Below are positions 36,128 through 46,367 of a stretch of 64,000 nt of DNA, one piece after another (positions within the stretch are counted from its first letter, which is position 1; the number at the start of each line of letters is the position of its first letter). Location: assembly GCF_001595965.1 (NCBI RefSeq), contig NZ_LOJI01000035.1, forward strand, positions 195,770 through 259,769, read 5' to 3'. The stretch is from Polynucleobacter yangtzensis (GTDB lineage Bacteria; Pseudomonadota; Gammaproteobacteria; Burkholderiales; Burkholderiaceae). The translations under genes were made by a program, and so were the position numbers. The notes under the pieces are model-generated. The model was given only the letters and a program-made list of their open reading frames with translations. It did no database searches and had not been told where the DNA came from.

Positions 36128-37513
36128 ATGCAACTCTCTCCATCCATTTTCAAAGCTTATGACATCCGCGGCATTATTGATGAGACCTTAGATCCATCGA
36201 TTGCGAAATTGATCGGTCAAGCATTTGGCACCGAGATGCGTGAACTAGGCGAAACAGAAATTGTGATTGGTCGTGATGGTCGCCTATCTGGCCCTAGCTT
36301 GATTGAAGCTTTAACTGAAGGTTTGTTGTCAACTGGCATTAATGTGATTGACTTAGGAATGGTGGCTACACCGATGGTGTACTTTGGCGCCAATCAAACG
36401 CTCAATGGCAAAAAGCCAAAGTCCGGCATCATGATTACCGGCAGCCACAACCCCCCTAACTACAACGGCTTCAAGATGGTTCTGGGTGGCGCAGCAATCT
36501 ACGGCGATCAAATTCAGGCGCTACGTAAACGCATTGAGGCGAAGAAATTCGCTACTGGTCAAGGCAACAGAAGTGAGTTCGATATTTTCCCAATGTACTT
36601 AGAGCGCATTGTGGGTGATGTGAAACTAGCCCGCCCTATCAAGATTGCTGTCGACTGTGGCAATGGTGTTGGCGGTGCTTTTGCTGGTAAGCTCTTCAGA
36701 GCATTGGGCTGCGAAGTCCAAGAACTCTTTTGTGAGGTAGATGGTCATTTTCCAAACCACCATCCAGATCCCGCGCATATTGAGAACTTACAAGATCTCA
36801 TCAAGAACTTACAGACTACCGATAATGAATTAGGTCTTGCCTTTGATGGTGATGCTGATCGCTTGGGCGTTGTTACCAAAGATGGTCAGGTGATTTTCCC
36901 AGACCGCCAAATGATGCTTTTTGCTAAAGATGTTCTCTCCAGAAATCCTGGTGGGCAGATTATTTATGACGTTAAATGCACCCGCAATCTCGCAACCTAT
37001 GTGAAACAGCATGGTGGCGAGCCTTTGATGTGGAAAACAGGTCATTCTCTAGTTAAAGCCAAGCTTAAGGAAACTGGTGCACCACTTGCCGGTGAAATGT
37101 CTGGTCATATCTTCTTTAAAGACCGTTGGTTTGGCTTTGATGATGGCCTTTACACCGGCGCACGTTTATTAGAAATCCTCTCTAAGGAAAAAGATCCTAA
37201 TCAAACGCTGAATGAATTACCAAATGCGATCTGCACGCCAGAATTGCAACTGGCTTGTGCCGAAGGTGAACCATTTGCCTTATTGGAAGCCATTAAAGCG
37301 AATGCCAAGTTCCCTACTTCTGAATCGATTAATACGATCGATGGTGTGCGCGTTGAATATGCCGATGGCTTTGGTTTGGCCAGACCATCTAATACGACTC
37401 CAGTAGTCGTGATGCGCTTTGAAGCAGACAGCGAAGAGGCGATTGCCCGAATTCAGGCGGAGTTTAAGGCCGTATTACTTGCCGCTAAGCCAGATGCAAA
37501 GCTGCCGTTCTAG
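36128..37513 (+). CDS. Phosphomannomutase/phosphoglucomutase
   Basis: 461 aa of the AlgC/ManB-type alpha-D-phosphohexomutase family. The start MQLSPSIFKAYDIRGIID is chosen over upstream in-frame Mets because those lie inside pgi and GAAAGA precedes it. Domain 1 has the phosphoserine loop GIMITGSHNPPNYNGFKM, the metal loop is FDGDADRLGVV, the sugar loop GEMSGHIFFKDRW, and the phosphate-binding RPSNTTPVVVMRFE is near the C terminus. With pgi it would feed nucleotide-sugar and polysaccharide synthesis. Confidence 0.93.
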   Translation: MQLSPSIFKAYDIRGIIDETLDPSIAKLIGQAFGTEMRELGETEIVIGRDGRLSGPSLIEALTEGLLSTGINVIDLGMVATPMVYFGANQTLNGKKPKSGIMITGSHNPPNYNGFKMVLGGAAIYGDQIQALRKRIEAKKFATGQGNRSEFDIFPMYLERIVGDVKLARPIKIAVDCGNGVGGAFAGKLFRALGCEVQELFCEVDGHFPNHHPDPAHIENLQDLIKNLQTTDNELGLAFDGDADRLGVVTKDGQVIFPDRQMMLFAKDVLSRNPGGQIIYDVKCTRNLATYVKQHGGEPLMWKTGHSLVKAKLKETGAPLAGEMSGHIFFKDRWFGFDDGLYTGARLLEILSKEKDPNQTLNELPNAICTPELQLACAEGEPFALLEAIKANAKFPTSESINTIDGVRVEYADGFGLARPSNTTPVVVMRFEADSEEAIARIQAEFKAVLLAAKPDAKLPF

Positions 37514-37552
37514 CAATCCAACAAAGATTACTAGGGTCGATTAAGATTTCGT

Positions 37553-38680
37553 ATGAATTCAACTGTAAGCACCCCCATTTCCTTTGATTACCCCCAGCAA
37601 GATGCTGCTGGCGCTACTTGTACCGCCCAAGCTTGGGCCAAGACTCCACCCCAACTTCATGGCACCGAGAAAGCGGCAGTGATTGCCCGCATCAAGCAGC
37701 TCTTGGTTGAGAAACACGCCACCTTAGTTGCCCACTACTACGTAGATGGGGACATTCAGGACTTAGCTTTATCTACTGGCGGCTATGTTGCTGACTCTTT
37801 GGAGATGGCACGCTTTGGAAAAAATCATGCTGCCAAGAATTTGATTGTTGCTGGTGTACGCTTCATGGGTGAAACCGCCAAAATTCTCAGCCCAGAAAAA
37901 CGCGTCTTCATGCCAGACTTAGATGCAACCTGCTCTCTGGACTTAGGTTGTGACGCTAGTGACTTTGCCAAATTTCGTGCATTACATCCAGATCGTACTG
38001 TCGTTGTATATGCAAACACTAGCGCTGCAGTAAAAGCACAGGCTGATTGGATGGTCACGAGCTCATGCGCTTTAGCAATTGTTCATCAGCTCAAAGTTGA
38101 AGGCAAAAAAATATTGTGGGCACCAGATCGTCACCTTGGTCGTTACATTCAAGACCAAACTGGTGCAGATATGTTGCTTTGGAATGGCGCTTGTATTGTT
38201 CATGACGAATTTAAAGCGGTGGAGCTTGAGATTTTGAAGGCGGCTCATCCCAATGCAATGATCCTAGTTCACCCTGAATCTCCGCAAGCAGTGGTCGACC
38301 TTGCAGACGTTGTGGGCTCTACCTCCGCCATGATTAAGGCCGTAGTAGAAGGCTCTGCTACCGAGTACATCGTTGCTACAGATAAGGGTATCTTGCATCG
38401 TATGCAGCAACTGGCTCCAAACAAAAAATTGATTGAAGCGCCTACCGCTGGTAATAGCGCCACTTGCAAAAGCTGCGCGCACTGCCCTTGGATGGCCATG
38501 AATGGCTTGCAAGGAATTTTAGATTGCTTAGAAAACGCTTCTGGTGAAATCTTCATCGAAGAGCCTATTCGGGTTGAGGCATTGGGCTGTATCGAGCGTA
38601 TGCTCGATTTCACCAAAAATCATCCCGACCTCTTAGCTAAAGCACAGCATGGCTTTGTAAAAAATATTGGCGCTGCTTAA
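37553..38680 (+). CDS. nadA: Quinolinate synthase A
   Basis: [4Fe-4S] enzyme that condenses iminoaspartate with dihydroxyacetone phosphate to quinolinate. 375 aa. Substrate and cluster residues are visible: [14 protein letters not shown], the Cys in [13 protein letters not shown], the Cys in TSSCALAI, and the C-terminal [13 protein letters not shown]. It is followed 15 bases later by nadC, while the partner nadB is about 3 kb downstream on the other strand. Confidence 0.97.
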   Translation: MNSTVSTPISFDYPQQDAAGATCTAQAWAKTPPQLHGTEKAAVIARIKQLLVEKHATLVAHYYVDGDIQDLALSTGGYVADSLEMARFGKNHAAKNLIVAGVRFMGETAKILSPEKRVFMPDLDATCSLDLGCDASDFAKFRALHPDRTVVVYANTSAAVKAQADWMVTSSCALAIVHQLKVEGKKILWAPDRHLGRYIQDQTGADMLLWNGACIVHDEFKAVELEILKAAHPNAMILVHPESPQAVVDLADVVGSTSAMIKAVVEGSATEYIVATDKGILHRMQQLAPNKKLIEAPTAGNSATCKSCAHCPWMAMNGLQGILDCLENASGEIFIEEPIRVEALGCIERMLDFTKNHPDLLAKAQHGFVKNIGAA

Positions 38681-38695
38681 TTTTTATATTTATAT

Positions 38696-39550
38696 ATGTT
38701 TGATAACAACGAAACTTTAGAACAGGCCCGTCAACGCAATATTCATGATGCGCTCATGGAAGATATTGGCAGTGGCGATTGGACAGCAAAGCTTGTTCCT
38801 AGTATGCCGGTAAAGGCTCAGCTCATTGTTCGTCAAGAAGCCGTACTTTGTGGCGTAGATTGGTTTGAAGGCACACTCAAAAAACTCGACCCCAATGCCA
38901 AAGTTACTTGGCATTACCTTGAAGGCGACTTAATGAAACCCGATACCAAGGTTTGCGATATTGAAGCCGACTCTCAGGCCCTACTCTCTGCTGAACGCAC
39001 TTGCATTAACTTCTTGCAAACACTTTCTTGGACGGCCAGTATTACTCGTCAGCACGTTGATGCCATCGCTGGCGCCAGCCCGAATCCTCAAGGTTGCGCC
39101 GTTTTAGATACTCGCAAAACGATCCCAGGATTACGTCAGGCTCAGAAATACGCCGTACTCGTTGGTGGCGGCAAGAATCAACGTTTAGCACTTTGGCACG
39201 GAATCCTCATTAAAGAGAACCATATTGCTGCAGCTGGTAGTGTTACGGCAGCATTAAAAAATGCTCAAGCATTAAATGCGGGTGTGGATATTCAGATTGA
39301 AGTAGAAAACTTTGCTGAACTGGAAGAAGCTTTAGCTGCAGGCGCCAAGAGCATCTTGATCGATAACTTCAATACCGATCAAATGAAGCAAGCAGTTGCA
39401 ATCACCGCTGGGCGTGCTTTGCTAGAAGCTTCTGGCGGCATCAACTTAGATCAAATGCGCGCTATTGCTAGCACTGGCGTAGACCGCATCTCTCTTGGCA
39501 AGCTGACCAAAGATGTAAACGCAGTTGATTTCTCGATGCGCATTCTTTAA
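38696..39550 (+). CDS. nadC: Nicotinate-nucleotide pyrophosphorylase (carboxylating)
   Basis: Quinolinate phosphoribosyltransferase, 284 aa. The N-terminal ALMEDIGSGDWTAKLV, central RKTIPGLRQAQKYAVLVGGGKNQRL and C-terminal barrel strands IQIEVENFAELEEAL, ILIDNFNTDQMKQAV and LEASGGINLDQM are all typical. Forms an operon with nadA. Confidence 0.97.
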   Translation: MFDNNETLEQARQRNIHDALMEDIGSGDWTAKLVPSMPVKAQLIVRQEAVLCGVDWFEGTLKKLDPNAKVTWHYLEGDLMKPDTKVCDIEADSQALLSAERTCINFLQTLSWTASITRQHVDAIAGASPNPQGCAVLDTRKTIPGLRQAQKYAVLVGGGKNQRLALWHGILIKENHIAAAGSVTAALKNAQALNAGVDIQIEVENFAELEEALAAGAKSILIDNFNTDQMKQAVAITAGRALLEASGGINLDQMRAIASTGVDRISLGKLTKDVNAVDFSMRIL

Positions 39551-39596
39551 GGTTTTTCAGTAGATTCTTAGCTAAATTATAGAGTTTCTTACAGAC

Positions 39597-39622
39597 TTAA
39601 TGTATCCTATTGGCTACATTAA
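39597..39622. promoter_or_regulatory. Inverted-repeat operator candidate of the toxin-antitoxin pair
   Basis: TTAATGTA and TACATTAA are perfect 8-bp arms; including the inner bases, 10 of 11 positions per arm are complementary around a central TATT. The repeat ends three bases before the toxin start codon, the usual place for autorepression by an HTH antitoxin. Confidence 0.6.
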
Positions 39623-39625
39623 TGA

Positions 39626-39916
39626 ATGCACGAAATAAGGAAAACAGAAGAATTTAAAGCTTGGTTAGATACTCTGAATGACTTAATGGGAAGGGCAAAA
39701 ATACAAGCAGGAATTAAACGGCTAGCAGAAGGCAACCAAGGAAATGTGAAATCAGTTGGAAGCAAAGTCTTTGAAATGAAAATTGATTTTGGACCGGGCT
39801 ACAGGATTTATTACGCAAAACAAGAGAATACGGTTTACCTTCTCCTTATCGGAGGCAGCAAAAGAACTCAGGTTAAGGATATTCAGATCGCTAAACTTTT
39901 GGCTAAAAATTTGTAA
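39626..39916 (+). CDS. RelE/ParE-family toxin (HigB-like addiction module killer protein)
   Basis: 96 aa with the compact RelE fold pattern of the TIGR02683-type killer proteins: EFKAWLDTLNDLMGRAKIQAGIKRL, GNQGNVKSVGSKVFEMKIDFGPGYRIYY and LLIGGSKRTQVKDIQIA. Members are usually mRNA interferases acting with the ribosome. The conserved basic and Tyr residues of that fold are present. The toxin precedes the antitoxin, as in higBA-type modules. It follows nadC by 75 bases and is probably an accessory insertion. Confidence 0.88.
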   Translation: MHEIRKTEEFKAWLDTLNDLMGRAKIQAGIKRLAEGNQGNVKSVGSKVFEMKIDFGPGYRIYYAKQENTVYLLLIGGSKRTQVKDIQIAKLLAKNL

Positions 39917-39924
39917 AGAATGAA

Positions 39925-40233
39925 ATGGAAAAAACGATTACCAGCCCCTATGATGTAGCAGAACATTTACGCACACCAAAAGAAATGGCACTTTATCTCC
40001 AGGCATGTATTGAGGAATCCAATGGAGATGCAGCTTTTATTGCCAGAGCACTTGGAGATATAGCGCGTGCCAAAGGAATGGCTCAGGTAGCGAAAGAATC
40101 CGGACTATCAAGAGAAAGTCTTTATAAAGCGCTTTCTGGTGATCGCATACCTGGCTTTGATACGGTCCTTAAAGTACTGGCAGCTCTTGGCCTATGTTTA
40201 CATGCAAAGCCTATCGGCAAAATACGCGCTTAA
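39925..40233 (+). CDS. HTH antitoxin of addiction module (HigA-like)
   Basis: 102 aa. The first 40 residues (SPYDVAEHLRTPKEMALYLQACIEE) match the toxin-binding part of the TIGR02684-type antidotes, then an HTH domain (GMAQVAKESGLSRESLYKALSG...GFDTVLKVLAALGL). It starts 8 bases after the toxin stop and converges on the TAXI-family gene with 7 bases between stops. It probably represses the operon through the inverted repeat upstream of the toxin gene. Confidence 0.88.
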   Translation: MEKTITSPYDVAEHLRTPKEMALYLQACIEESNGDAAFIARALGDIARAKGMAQVAKESGLSRESLYKALSGDRIPGFDTVLKVLAALGLCLHAKPIGKIRA

Positions 40234-40240
40234 TTTACTC

Positions 40241-41614
40241 TTACCTACCCTTATAAATAACCTGCTTCTCAAGGGCATTACGAATAAATTCAATATTGTT
40301 TCTTAGGCTATAGCAGTCAGCAGTAGCTAGCTTGGCCGCTTTAGAGGCCAGCACCCTTCGCTCCATATCATTGAGCACTTCAATATATTCGCCTCGACGA
40401 TTAGGATCAAAAGTTTGAATTGTATTCTGCTCAAATTTATCCAAGTCTTTATATATTGAATTGATCTGCTTCTTTGCCAAGTTGGTTCTATAGCTAGGAA
40501 TTGACTTAATGATGGGGTAAGCAAAAGCAGCAAAAGGAAGTAAGAGGAAGAACATGCGCTCCAAAAACTCTGCCAACCAAAATGGCAAATACTTCATCAA
40601 GGTTGGCGTACCTTTTTCATAGAAGAACTTTGCTTCATTACTCAGGGGTGCTTCGGTATTCATATAGACAGGGAACTCCCCCACTCTTGAGAAATACGAT
40701 TTTGCTCCATTGATTTCTTTTGCAGCCTCTAAGAATAAGACCTGAATCGCCGGATGTAGGCGATCATCAATCAATAGATTTGTCGTGGTAGAGATCAACT
40801 GAATAGGGTGGTCTGGTATGTTTTTTCCCAGATCAAATCCACCCATAGGCACTCCCAACTCTTCAAAATATGGCAGAAGACGCGTGTAGGCATCTGCACG
40901 GCTAAACGTCACCAAGCGAATATTCGGGTTTTTTATCAGTCTTTGCACATTTGGCGAGTCATAGCCGTCAACCAAAAATACGGCATCAATTTCTCCTTGC
41001 TCAATAGCATTAACAGCATCGGCATTATTCATACTCAATAAATTGGGTGCAGTAGATGTGAGATGATTTTGCTTCAGAATGCTGACTGCTTGAGCATGAG
41101 TACCGCTGCCAATGGGTCCAATATTGATTCTGAGCTTGGTAATATCTCGATCAGAAACATGAATGCCTTCGTTAAAAGTGTTCTTGCGGTAAAAAATCCA
41201 TACAGGCTCATAGTCAACGCTACCCAGAGATTGCACACCAGATAAGTTATCTACGGCAATCATGCCACCCTGTACAAAAGCCGCTTGAATAGGATCTTTG
41301 CGATCAATTAAATGTTGTAGGTTTTCTTTAGAGCCATGAGTCTCTATGAGTTTTAGCTCAATACCTCTTTTTTCAAAATAGGCTTTATATTTTTCACCCA
41401 AGACCTTGTAGGATCCACCGGTACCTGTGGCCATTAAAACTTTATCGGGTGGTGCGGGTTTAGCAAACCAGATGAGAACGGCTAGAGCAAGAAACAATAA
41501 AAAGATAAGAGGCCACACTTCTTTAATTAAGCTGAGGCCATTCTTAATTTCATCTGCGGCAGTTTGATATACCGCAGAAATATGTTCGTAGACTTCCTCT
41601 TTAAAGCTAGCCAT
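40241..41614 (-). CDS. Membrane-anchored TAXI-family solute-binding protein
   Basis: 457 aa. Instead of a signal peptide it has an N-terminal anchor (about residues 31-49, IFLLFLALAVLIWFA), then a TAXI-type binding domain (MATGTGGSYKVLGEKYKAYF; NIGPIGSGTHAQAVSILKQN; about 60-325), a second hydrophobic segment (about 345-375, MFFLLLPFAAFAYPIIKSIP) and a cytoplasmic-looking 80-residue helical tail (DLDKFEQNTIQTFDPNRR...). No TRAP permease gene is nearby. It may be a sensor or an unusual transporter component rather than a soluble receptor. Confidence 0.78.
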   Translation of the reverse strand: MASFKEEVYEHISAVYQTAADEIKNGLSLIKEVWPLIFLLFLALAVLIWFAKPAPPDKVLMATGTGGSYKVLGEKYKAYFEKRGIELKLIETHGSKENLQHLIDRKDPIQAAFVQGGMIAVDNLSGVQSLGSVDYEPVWIFYRKNTFNEGIHVSDRDITKLRINIGPIGSGTHAQAVSILKQNHLTSTAPNLLSMNNADAVNAIEQGEIDAVFLVDGYDSPNVQRLIKNPNIRLVTFSRADAYTRLLPYFEELGVPMGGFDLGKNIPDHPIQLISTTTNLLIDDRLHPAIQVLFLEAAKEINGAKSYFSRVGEFPVYMNTEAPLSNEAKFFYEKGTPTLMKYLPFWLAEFLERMFFLLLPFAAFAYPIIKSIPSYRTNLAKKQINSIYKDLDKFEQNTIQTFDPNRRGEYIEVLNDMERRVLASKAAKLATADCYSLRNNIEFIRNALEKQVIYKGR

Positions 41615-41681
41615 GAAATTCCTCTTGAGATATGACTAGCTTATCACCAAAAATGCTGTTTTATAGCCTTGGTAAAGGCTT

Positions 41682-43340
41682 TTAAGGGGCTGAATCGCCT
41701 TCAGAGCCTTCTGCCTGGGGAGTCAGGATAGTTGGATAAGAAACTGCCCAAGTGCCTGGGTAGTCGCGACTGTAATGAAGGCCGCGGCTTTCCCTGCGCA
41801 TTAGCGCTGAACGCACAATAAGTTCCGCACACTCCAGAAGATTGCGTAGCTCAATTAAGTCACGTGTAACCTTAAAGTTCGCGTAATACTCCTGTACTTC
41901 ATATCTGAGTAGCTTGATTCGATGTAATGCGCGCTCTAAGCGGCGATTGGTTCTCACGATGCCAACGTAGTTCCACATCAGCGAACGTAATTCATCCCAG
42001 TTATGGGCAATCACCACTTGCTCATCAGCATCCTCAACCTGACTCTCATCCCACAAAGGCAAGTTCGGCATTGCTGGGGTCTTTAGACTGGAGATGTCTT
42101 CTGCAGCGGCCTTACCTATAACAACACACTCCAATAAGGAGTTACTAGCTAAACGATTGGCTCCATGTAAGCCGGTGTAAGTTGCCTCTCCTACTGCGTA
42201 GAGCCCAGGCAAATCAGTACGTCCTTTAAGATCGGTGACTACACCACCACAGGTGTAATGCGCTGCAGGTACTACTGGAATTGGCTCTTTGGTAATGTCT
42301 AAACCGAGGCTCATGCAACGGGCATAGATCATTGGGAAATGCTCTTTAATAAATACTTCACCCAAATGAGTTGCATCTAGATGAACATAGTCCAAACCGT
42401 GCTTTTTCATTTCAAAGTCAATTGCACGTGCAACAATATCTCGCGGTGCTAATTCATGGCGCTCATCATGCTCAGGCATAAAACGGGTGCCATCAGGCAA
42501 CTTCAATAAACCACCCTCACCGCGCATCGCTTCAGTAATGAGGAAAGTGCGATCACTCGGGTGATACAAACATGTCGGATGAAATTGGATAAATTCCATA
42601 TTGCCCACTCGGCAGCCTGCACGCCAGGCCATGGCTATGCCGTCGCCGGTAGCGGTATCAGGGTTGCTGGTGTAGCGATAAACCTTTCCTACACCACCTG
42701 TAGCTAAGACAACTGACTTTGCTTCAATAGTTTCTACACGATTATTTTTAATATCGAGTGCGTATACGCCATAACAACGATTAGGCTTGCTACGTTGCGT
42801 CTTGGCATCTAGCTGTCGATTGGTTATGAGATCCAGCGCAATCCAATGCTCCAAGATCTGAATATTTTTGTGAGCCCTGGCTTTATCCAAAAGTACTTCA
42901 TGAATGGCTTTGCCAGTGGCATCTGCGGCATGCGCAATGCGACGATGACTATGGCCACCCTCGCGAGTTAAATGCAAGCCCATTGGACCAGATTCATCGG
43001 TTGTGAATGGAACGCCCTGCTCCACCAACCAACGAATGGCTTCAGCGCTTTCTTCAGCAATGTAACGCGCTGTCGATTCAACTACGAGACCTGCGCCGGC
43101 ATCCAAAGTATCGGCTACGTGCGAATCAATACTGTCATGCTCTTTATCTACTACCCCAACAATACCGCCTTGCGCCCAAGCGGTTGCGGCTTCACCCAAA
43201 CCGCGCTTTGCCATCAGAATCACTGGCTGAGACTCGGCCATATGCAATGCGACGGTTAAGCCCGCTAACCCAGCCCCAATAATGAGGACAGGGAGTTCTG
43301 CTTTATCGCTGGTGTTTGAGGAGGGTTTTGAACTGGCCAT
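41682..43340 (-). CDS. nadB: L-aspartate oxidase
   Basis: Flavoprotein that oxidises aspartate to iminoaspartate, the substrate of NadA. 552 aa. FAD motif [19 protein letters not shown] (residues 19-37), then [10 protein letters not shown]; active-site segment [25 protein letters not shown] near residue 365; C-terminal helical domain with [14 protein letters not shown]. It is 67 bases upstream of the TAXI-family gene on the same strand. Confidence 0.97.
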   Translation of the reverse strand: MASSKPSSNTSDKAELPVLIIGAGLAGLTVALHMAESQPVILMAKRGLGEAATAWAQGGIVGVVDKEHDSIDSHVADTLDAGAGLVVESTARYIAEESAEAIRWLVEQGVPFTTDESGPMGLHLTREGGHSHRRIAHAADATGKAIHEVLLDKARAHKNIQILEHWIALDLITNRQLDAKTQRSKPNRCYGVYALDIKNNRVETIEAKSVVLATGGVGKVYRYTSNPDTATGDGIAMAWRAGCRVGNMEFIQFHPTCLYHPSDRTFLITEAMRGEGGLLKLPDGTRFMPEHDERHELAPRDIVARAIDFEMKKHGLDYVHLDATHLGEVFIKEHFPMIYARCMSLGLDITKEPIPVVPAAHYTCGGVVTDLKGRTDLPGLYAVGEATYTGLHGANRLASNSLLECVVIGKAAAEDISSLKTPAMPNLPLWDESQVEDADEQVVIAHNWDELRSLMWNYVGIVRTNRRLERALHRIKLLRYEVQEYYANFKVTRDLIELRNLLECAELIVRSALMRRESRGLHYSRDYPGTWAVSYPTILTPQAEGSEGDSAP

Positions 43341-43385
43341 TGAGCTCGTATTCTAAAGGGCAATGGTTTTCCACGGTTTAAATAC

Positions 43386-43407
43386 AAAAAGGCTCCTTTA
43401 GGGAGCC
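43386..43407 (-). terminator. Terminator of the formate dehydrogenase operon
   Basis: On the minus strand GGCTCC-CTAAA-GGAGCC (43391-43407) is followed by TTTTTG. It lies 26 bases after the fdhA stop and 46 bases before the nadB start. Confidence 0.82.
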
Positions 43408-43432
43408 CTTTTGTGATTTGCTGGAACGGCTA

Positions 43433-46327
43433 TTAGACGTTAGACATGACCTTAGATCCGCCTGGGGCATTGGTGCCATATCCCATGATTTGAGACACTT
43501 CACCGCCTTTGGCCAGCTTCACTGCGCAATACTTAAACTCTGGAATCTTGCCAAATGGATCTAAGGCAGGATTGGTGATCAAGTTTGCAGCAGCCTCATA
43601 GTAAGCAAACGGAATGAAGATCACGCCTCTTGGTGTGCCGTCATCTCTTCGAACGTGAATTCCTACCTCACCACGACGAGACTGCACAGTGATCACATCG
43701 CCAGCAGATACTCCCAATTGAGTCATATCTTCACCATTCATAGATACGGTAGCCATAGGCTCAATGGCATCTAACACGGTAGCACGACGCGTCATACTGC
43801 CCGTATGCCAGTGTTCTAACTGACGACCTGTAATTAATACAAATGGATACTCATCATCAGGACGTTCATTTGCTGGAATGATGTCTGCTGGAACCAGCTT
43901 CACTTTACCATCCGCTGTAGCAAATTGATCATCAAACACAATTGGGCGACCTGGATCTTCAGCTGATAAGCATGGGTAAGTCACGCTAGATTCTTTTTCT
44001 AGGCGCTCCCAAGTAATGCCTTTGATGGCGCCATGCATCGCTTGACGCATTTCGTCATAAACAGCAGCAACGCCAGCATCAGGACCTTGGTAATTCCAAT
44101 TGAGACCCATGCGTTTAGCAATTTCCTGAATAATCCACAAGTCCGGCTTTGCATCGCCAGGAGGATTAATGGCTTTCTTGCCCATCTGCACCATACGGTC
44201 AGTATTGCTAGCCGTGCCTACCTTCTCAGGCCAAGCACTTGCAGGCAGAACCACATCCGCTAACAGCGCTGTTTCTGTCATGAAGATGTCTTGTACGACC
44301 AAATGCTCTAAAGATGCCAATGCATGACGTGCATGATTTAAGTCTGGATCACTCATCGCAGGGTTCTCGCCTTCGACATACATGCCACGAATCTTGTCCG
44401 GATCAGAATCGGGCGCAGTGATCTTATGCATGATCTCTACCACTGTGTACCCTGGCTTTTTATCAAGCGGCGTATCCCAGAACTTTTCAAACCAAGCATG
44501 TGCTTCTGGATTGTCCACACGTTGATAGTTCGGGAACATCATCGGAATCAAACCAGCATCACTTGCGCCCTGCACATTGTTCTGACCGCGCAATGGGTGC
44601 AATCCTGAGCCTGGCTTACCAATTTGACCAGTGATACTCACCAAAGCAATTAGGCAGCGTGCATTATCTGTACCGTGAACGTGCTGACTGACGCCCATGC
44701 CCCACAAAATCATAGCTGACTTGGTAGTCGCAAACTCACGAGCAACCTCTCGCAGCGTCTCTGCTGGAATACCGCAGATCGGTGCCATCGCCTCTGGGCT
44801 ATAGCCTTTGATATTTTCTTTTAGAGCTGCAAAATTATTAGCCCGATTTTCAACAAAGTCTTTATCTACTAAGCCTTCTTCAATGATCGTATAGATCATG
44901 GCATTGAGCATCGCCACATCAGTATCCGGCTTGAACTGCATCATTCGCCATGCATACTTGCTGATATCTGTTGCACGTGGATCGCACAAAACAATTTTTG
45001 CGCCACGTTTAGCTGCGTTCTTAAACCAAGTAGCCGCCACAGGGTGATTTGCTGTTGGATTAGAGCCAATCAAGAAAATCATGCTGGAATGCTCAACATC
45101 ATTCACCTGATTACTTACAGCACCTGAGCCTACGCCCTCTAGGAGCGCGGCAACAGATGATGCGTGGCATAGACGTGTGCAATGATCTACGTTATTGCTA
45201 CCAAAACCAGTGCGTACTAGTTTTTGGAATAAGTACGCCTCTTCATTACTACCTTTTGCGGAACCAAAACCTGCTAACACTTTTAAGCCGTGTTGATCCT
45301 TGAGTTTCTTGAGGCCGCCAGCTGCAAATTCCAGAGCCTCTTCCCAGGTTGCTTCACGGAAGATATCTGACCAGTCTTGCTTGCCATCTAGGATGGACTC
45401 ATCCTTAGGAACGCCTGCTTTACGAATAAGTGGCTTAGTCAGGCGCTGTGGATTATGGATATAGTCCATACCAAAGCGGCCTTTAACGCAAAGGCGATTG
45501 TGGTTGGCTGGGCCATCACGACCTTCTACGCTAACAATTTTTTCATCTTTAACGTTATAAGTGATTTGACAACCCACACCACAGAATGGGCATACTGAAT
45601 CTACCTTGCGGTCGACTGTTTGCGAACCGATTAAACCTTTAGGCATCAATGCGCCAGTTGGACAGGCTTGTACACACTCGCCGCAAGCAACGCAAGTACT
45701 GTCGCCCATTGGATCGTTCAAGTCAAAGACGATTTCACTATGAGCGCCACGCATGGCGTAACCAATCACATCATTGACCTGCTCTTCACGACATGCACGT
45801 ACACAGCGATTACATTGGATACAAGCATCTAGATTGACAGCCATCGCCGGATGAGAAACATCGCTGCTGACTTTTGCGCGGCGAATTGCTTTGAGTTCTG
45901 GGCGAACGGTAACGTCCATGCGTGCAGCCCAAGTGCTGAGCTCGCCATGCTGGTTCTTTTGCTCTTCTTCCTTGGTATCGCCCACCCACTTAAAACCCTC
46001 ATCAGGCATATCGGAGAGCAACATCTCTAAAACAAGCTTTTGACTCTTCACGGCACGTTCGCTATTGGCTTTGACTTCCATGCCAGGGGTTGCGCTTCTG
46101 CAGCAACTTGGCGCCAGAGTGCGTTCACCATTGATTTCCACTACGCAAGCACGGCAGTTGCCATCTGGGCGATAGCCATCTTTGAAGCATAGATGTGGAA
46201 TATCAATACCGTGGCGTTTGGCTGCCTTGAGGATGGTTTCACCTTCATAGGAAACAATCGTCTTGCCGTCTAGCTTGAACTCTACGGTTTGTAATTCAAG
46301 TTCTTTAGGATTTGTGGGTGCGTTCAT
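43433..46327 (-). CDS. fdhA: NAD-linked formate dehydrogenase, catalytic alpha subunit
   Basis: 964-aa cytosolic molybdo- or tungstoenzyme that oxidises formate. Order: a plant-type 2Fe-2S domain with the Cys residues of PHLCFKDGYRPDGNCRAC, a His/Cys cluster region, two 4Fe-4S motifs (CIQCNRCVRAC and CVACGECVQACPTGAL), another 4Fe-4S motif CPFCGVGCQ, then the bis-MGD domains. The metal ligand is Cys387 in CTRLCHASSV, so this is a Cys rather than a selenocysteine enzyme, as in Rhodobacter FdsA. It is 40 bases downstream of the beta-subunit gene. Confidence 0.94.
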   Translation of the reverse strand: MNAPTNPKELELQTVEFKLDGKTIVSYEGETILKAAKRHGIDIPHLCFKDGYRPDGNCRACVVEINGERTLAPSCCRSATPGMEVKANSERAVKSQKLVLEMLLSDMPDEGFKWVGDTKEEEQKNQHGELSTWAARMDVTVRPELKAIRRAKVSSDVSHPAMAVNLDACIQCNRCVRACREEQVNDVIGYAMRGAHSEIVFDLNDPMGDSTCVACGECVQACPTGALMPKGLIGSQTVDRKVDSVCPFCGVGCQITYNVKDEKIVSVEGRDGPANHNRLCVKGRFGMDYIHNPQRLTKPLIRKAGVPKDESILDGKQDWSDIFREATWEEALEFAAGGLKKLKDQHGLKVLAGFGSAKGSNEEAYLFQKLVRTGFGSNNVDHCTRLCHASSVAALLEGVGSGAVSNQVNDVEHSSMIFLIGSNPTANHPVAATWFKNAAKRGAKIVLCDPRATDISKYAWRMMQFKPDTDVAMLNAMIYTIIEEGLVDKDFVENRANNFAALKENIKGYSPEAMAPICGIPAETLREVAREFATTKSAMILWGMGVSQHVHGTDNARCLIALVSITGQIGKPGSGLHPLRGQNNVQGASDAGLIPMMFPNYQRVDNPEAHAWFEKFWDTPLDKKPGYTVVEIMHKITAPDSDPDKIRGMYVEGENPAMSDPDLNHARHALASLEHLVVQDIFMTETALLADVVLPASAWPEKVGTASNTDRMVQMGKKAINPPGDAKPDLWIIQEIAKRMGLNWNYQGPDAGVAAVYDEMRQAMHGAIKGITWERLEKESSVTYPCLSAEDPGRPIVFDDQFATADGKVKLVPADIIPANERPDDEYPFVLITGRQLEHWHTGSMTRRATVLDAIEPMATVSMNGEDMTQLGVSAGDVITVQSRRGEVGIHVRRDDGTPRGVIFIPFAYYEAAANLITNPALDPFGKIPEFKYCAVKLAKGGEVSQIMGYGTNAPGGSKVMSNV

Positions 46328-46367
46328 GTTTGTCTCGTTATTCCCTGATTTTTTATATGTACTTTTA

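Noticed and set aside
41665..41680. AGCCTT-GGTA-AAGGCT hairpin after the nadB stop
   Set aside because: It is followed by T residues only on the plus strand, where no gene ends, and has no T-tract in the nadB direction.
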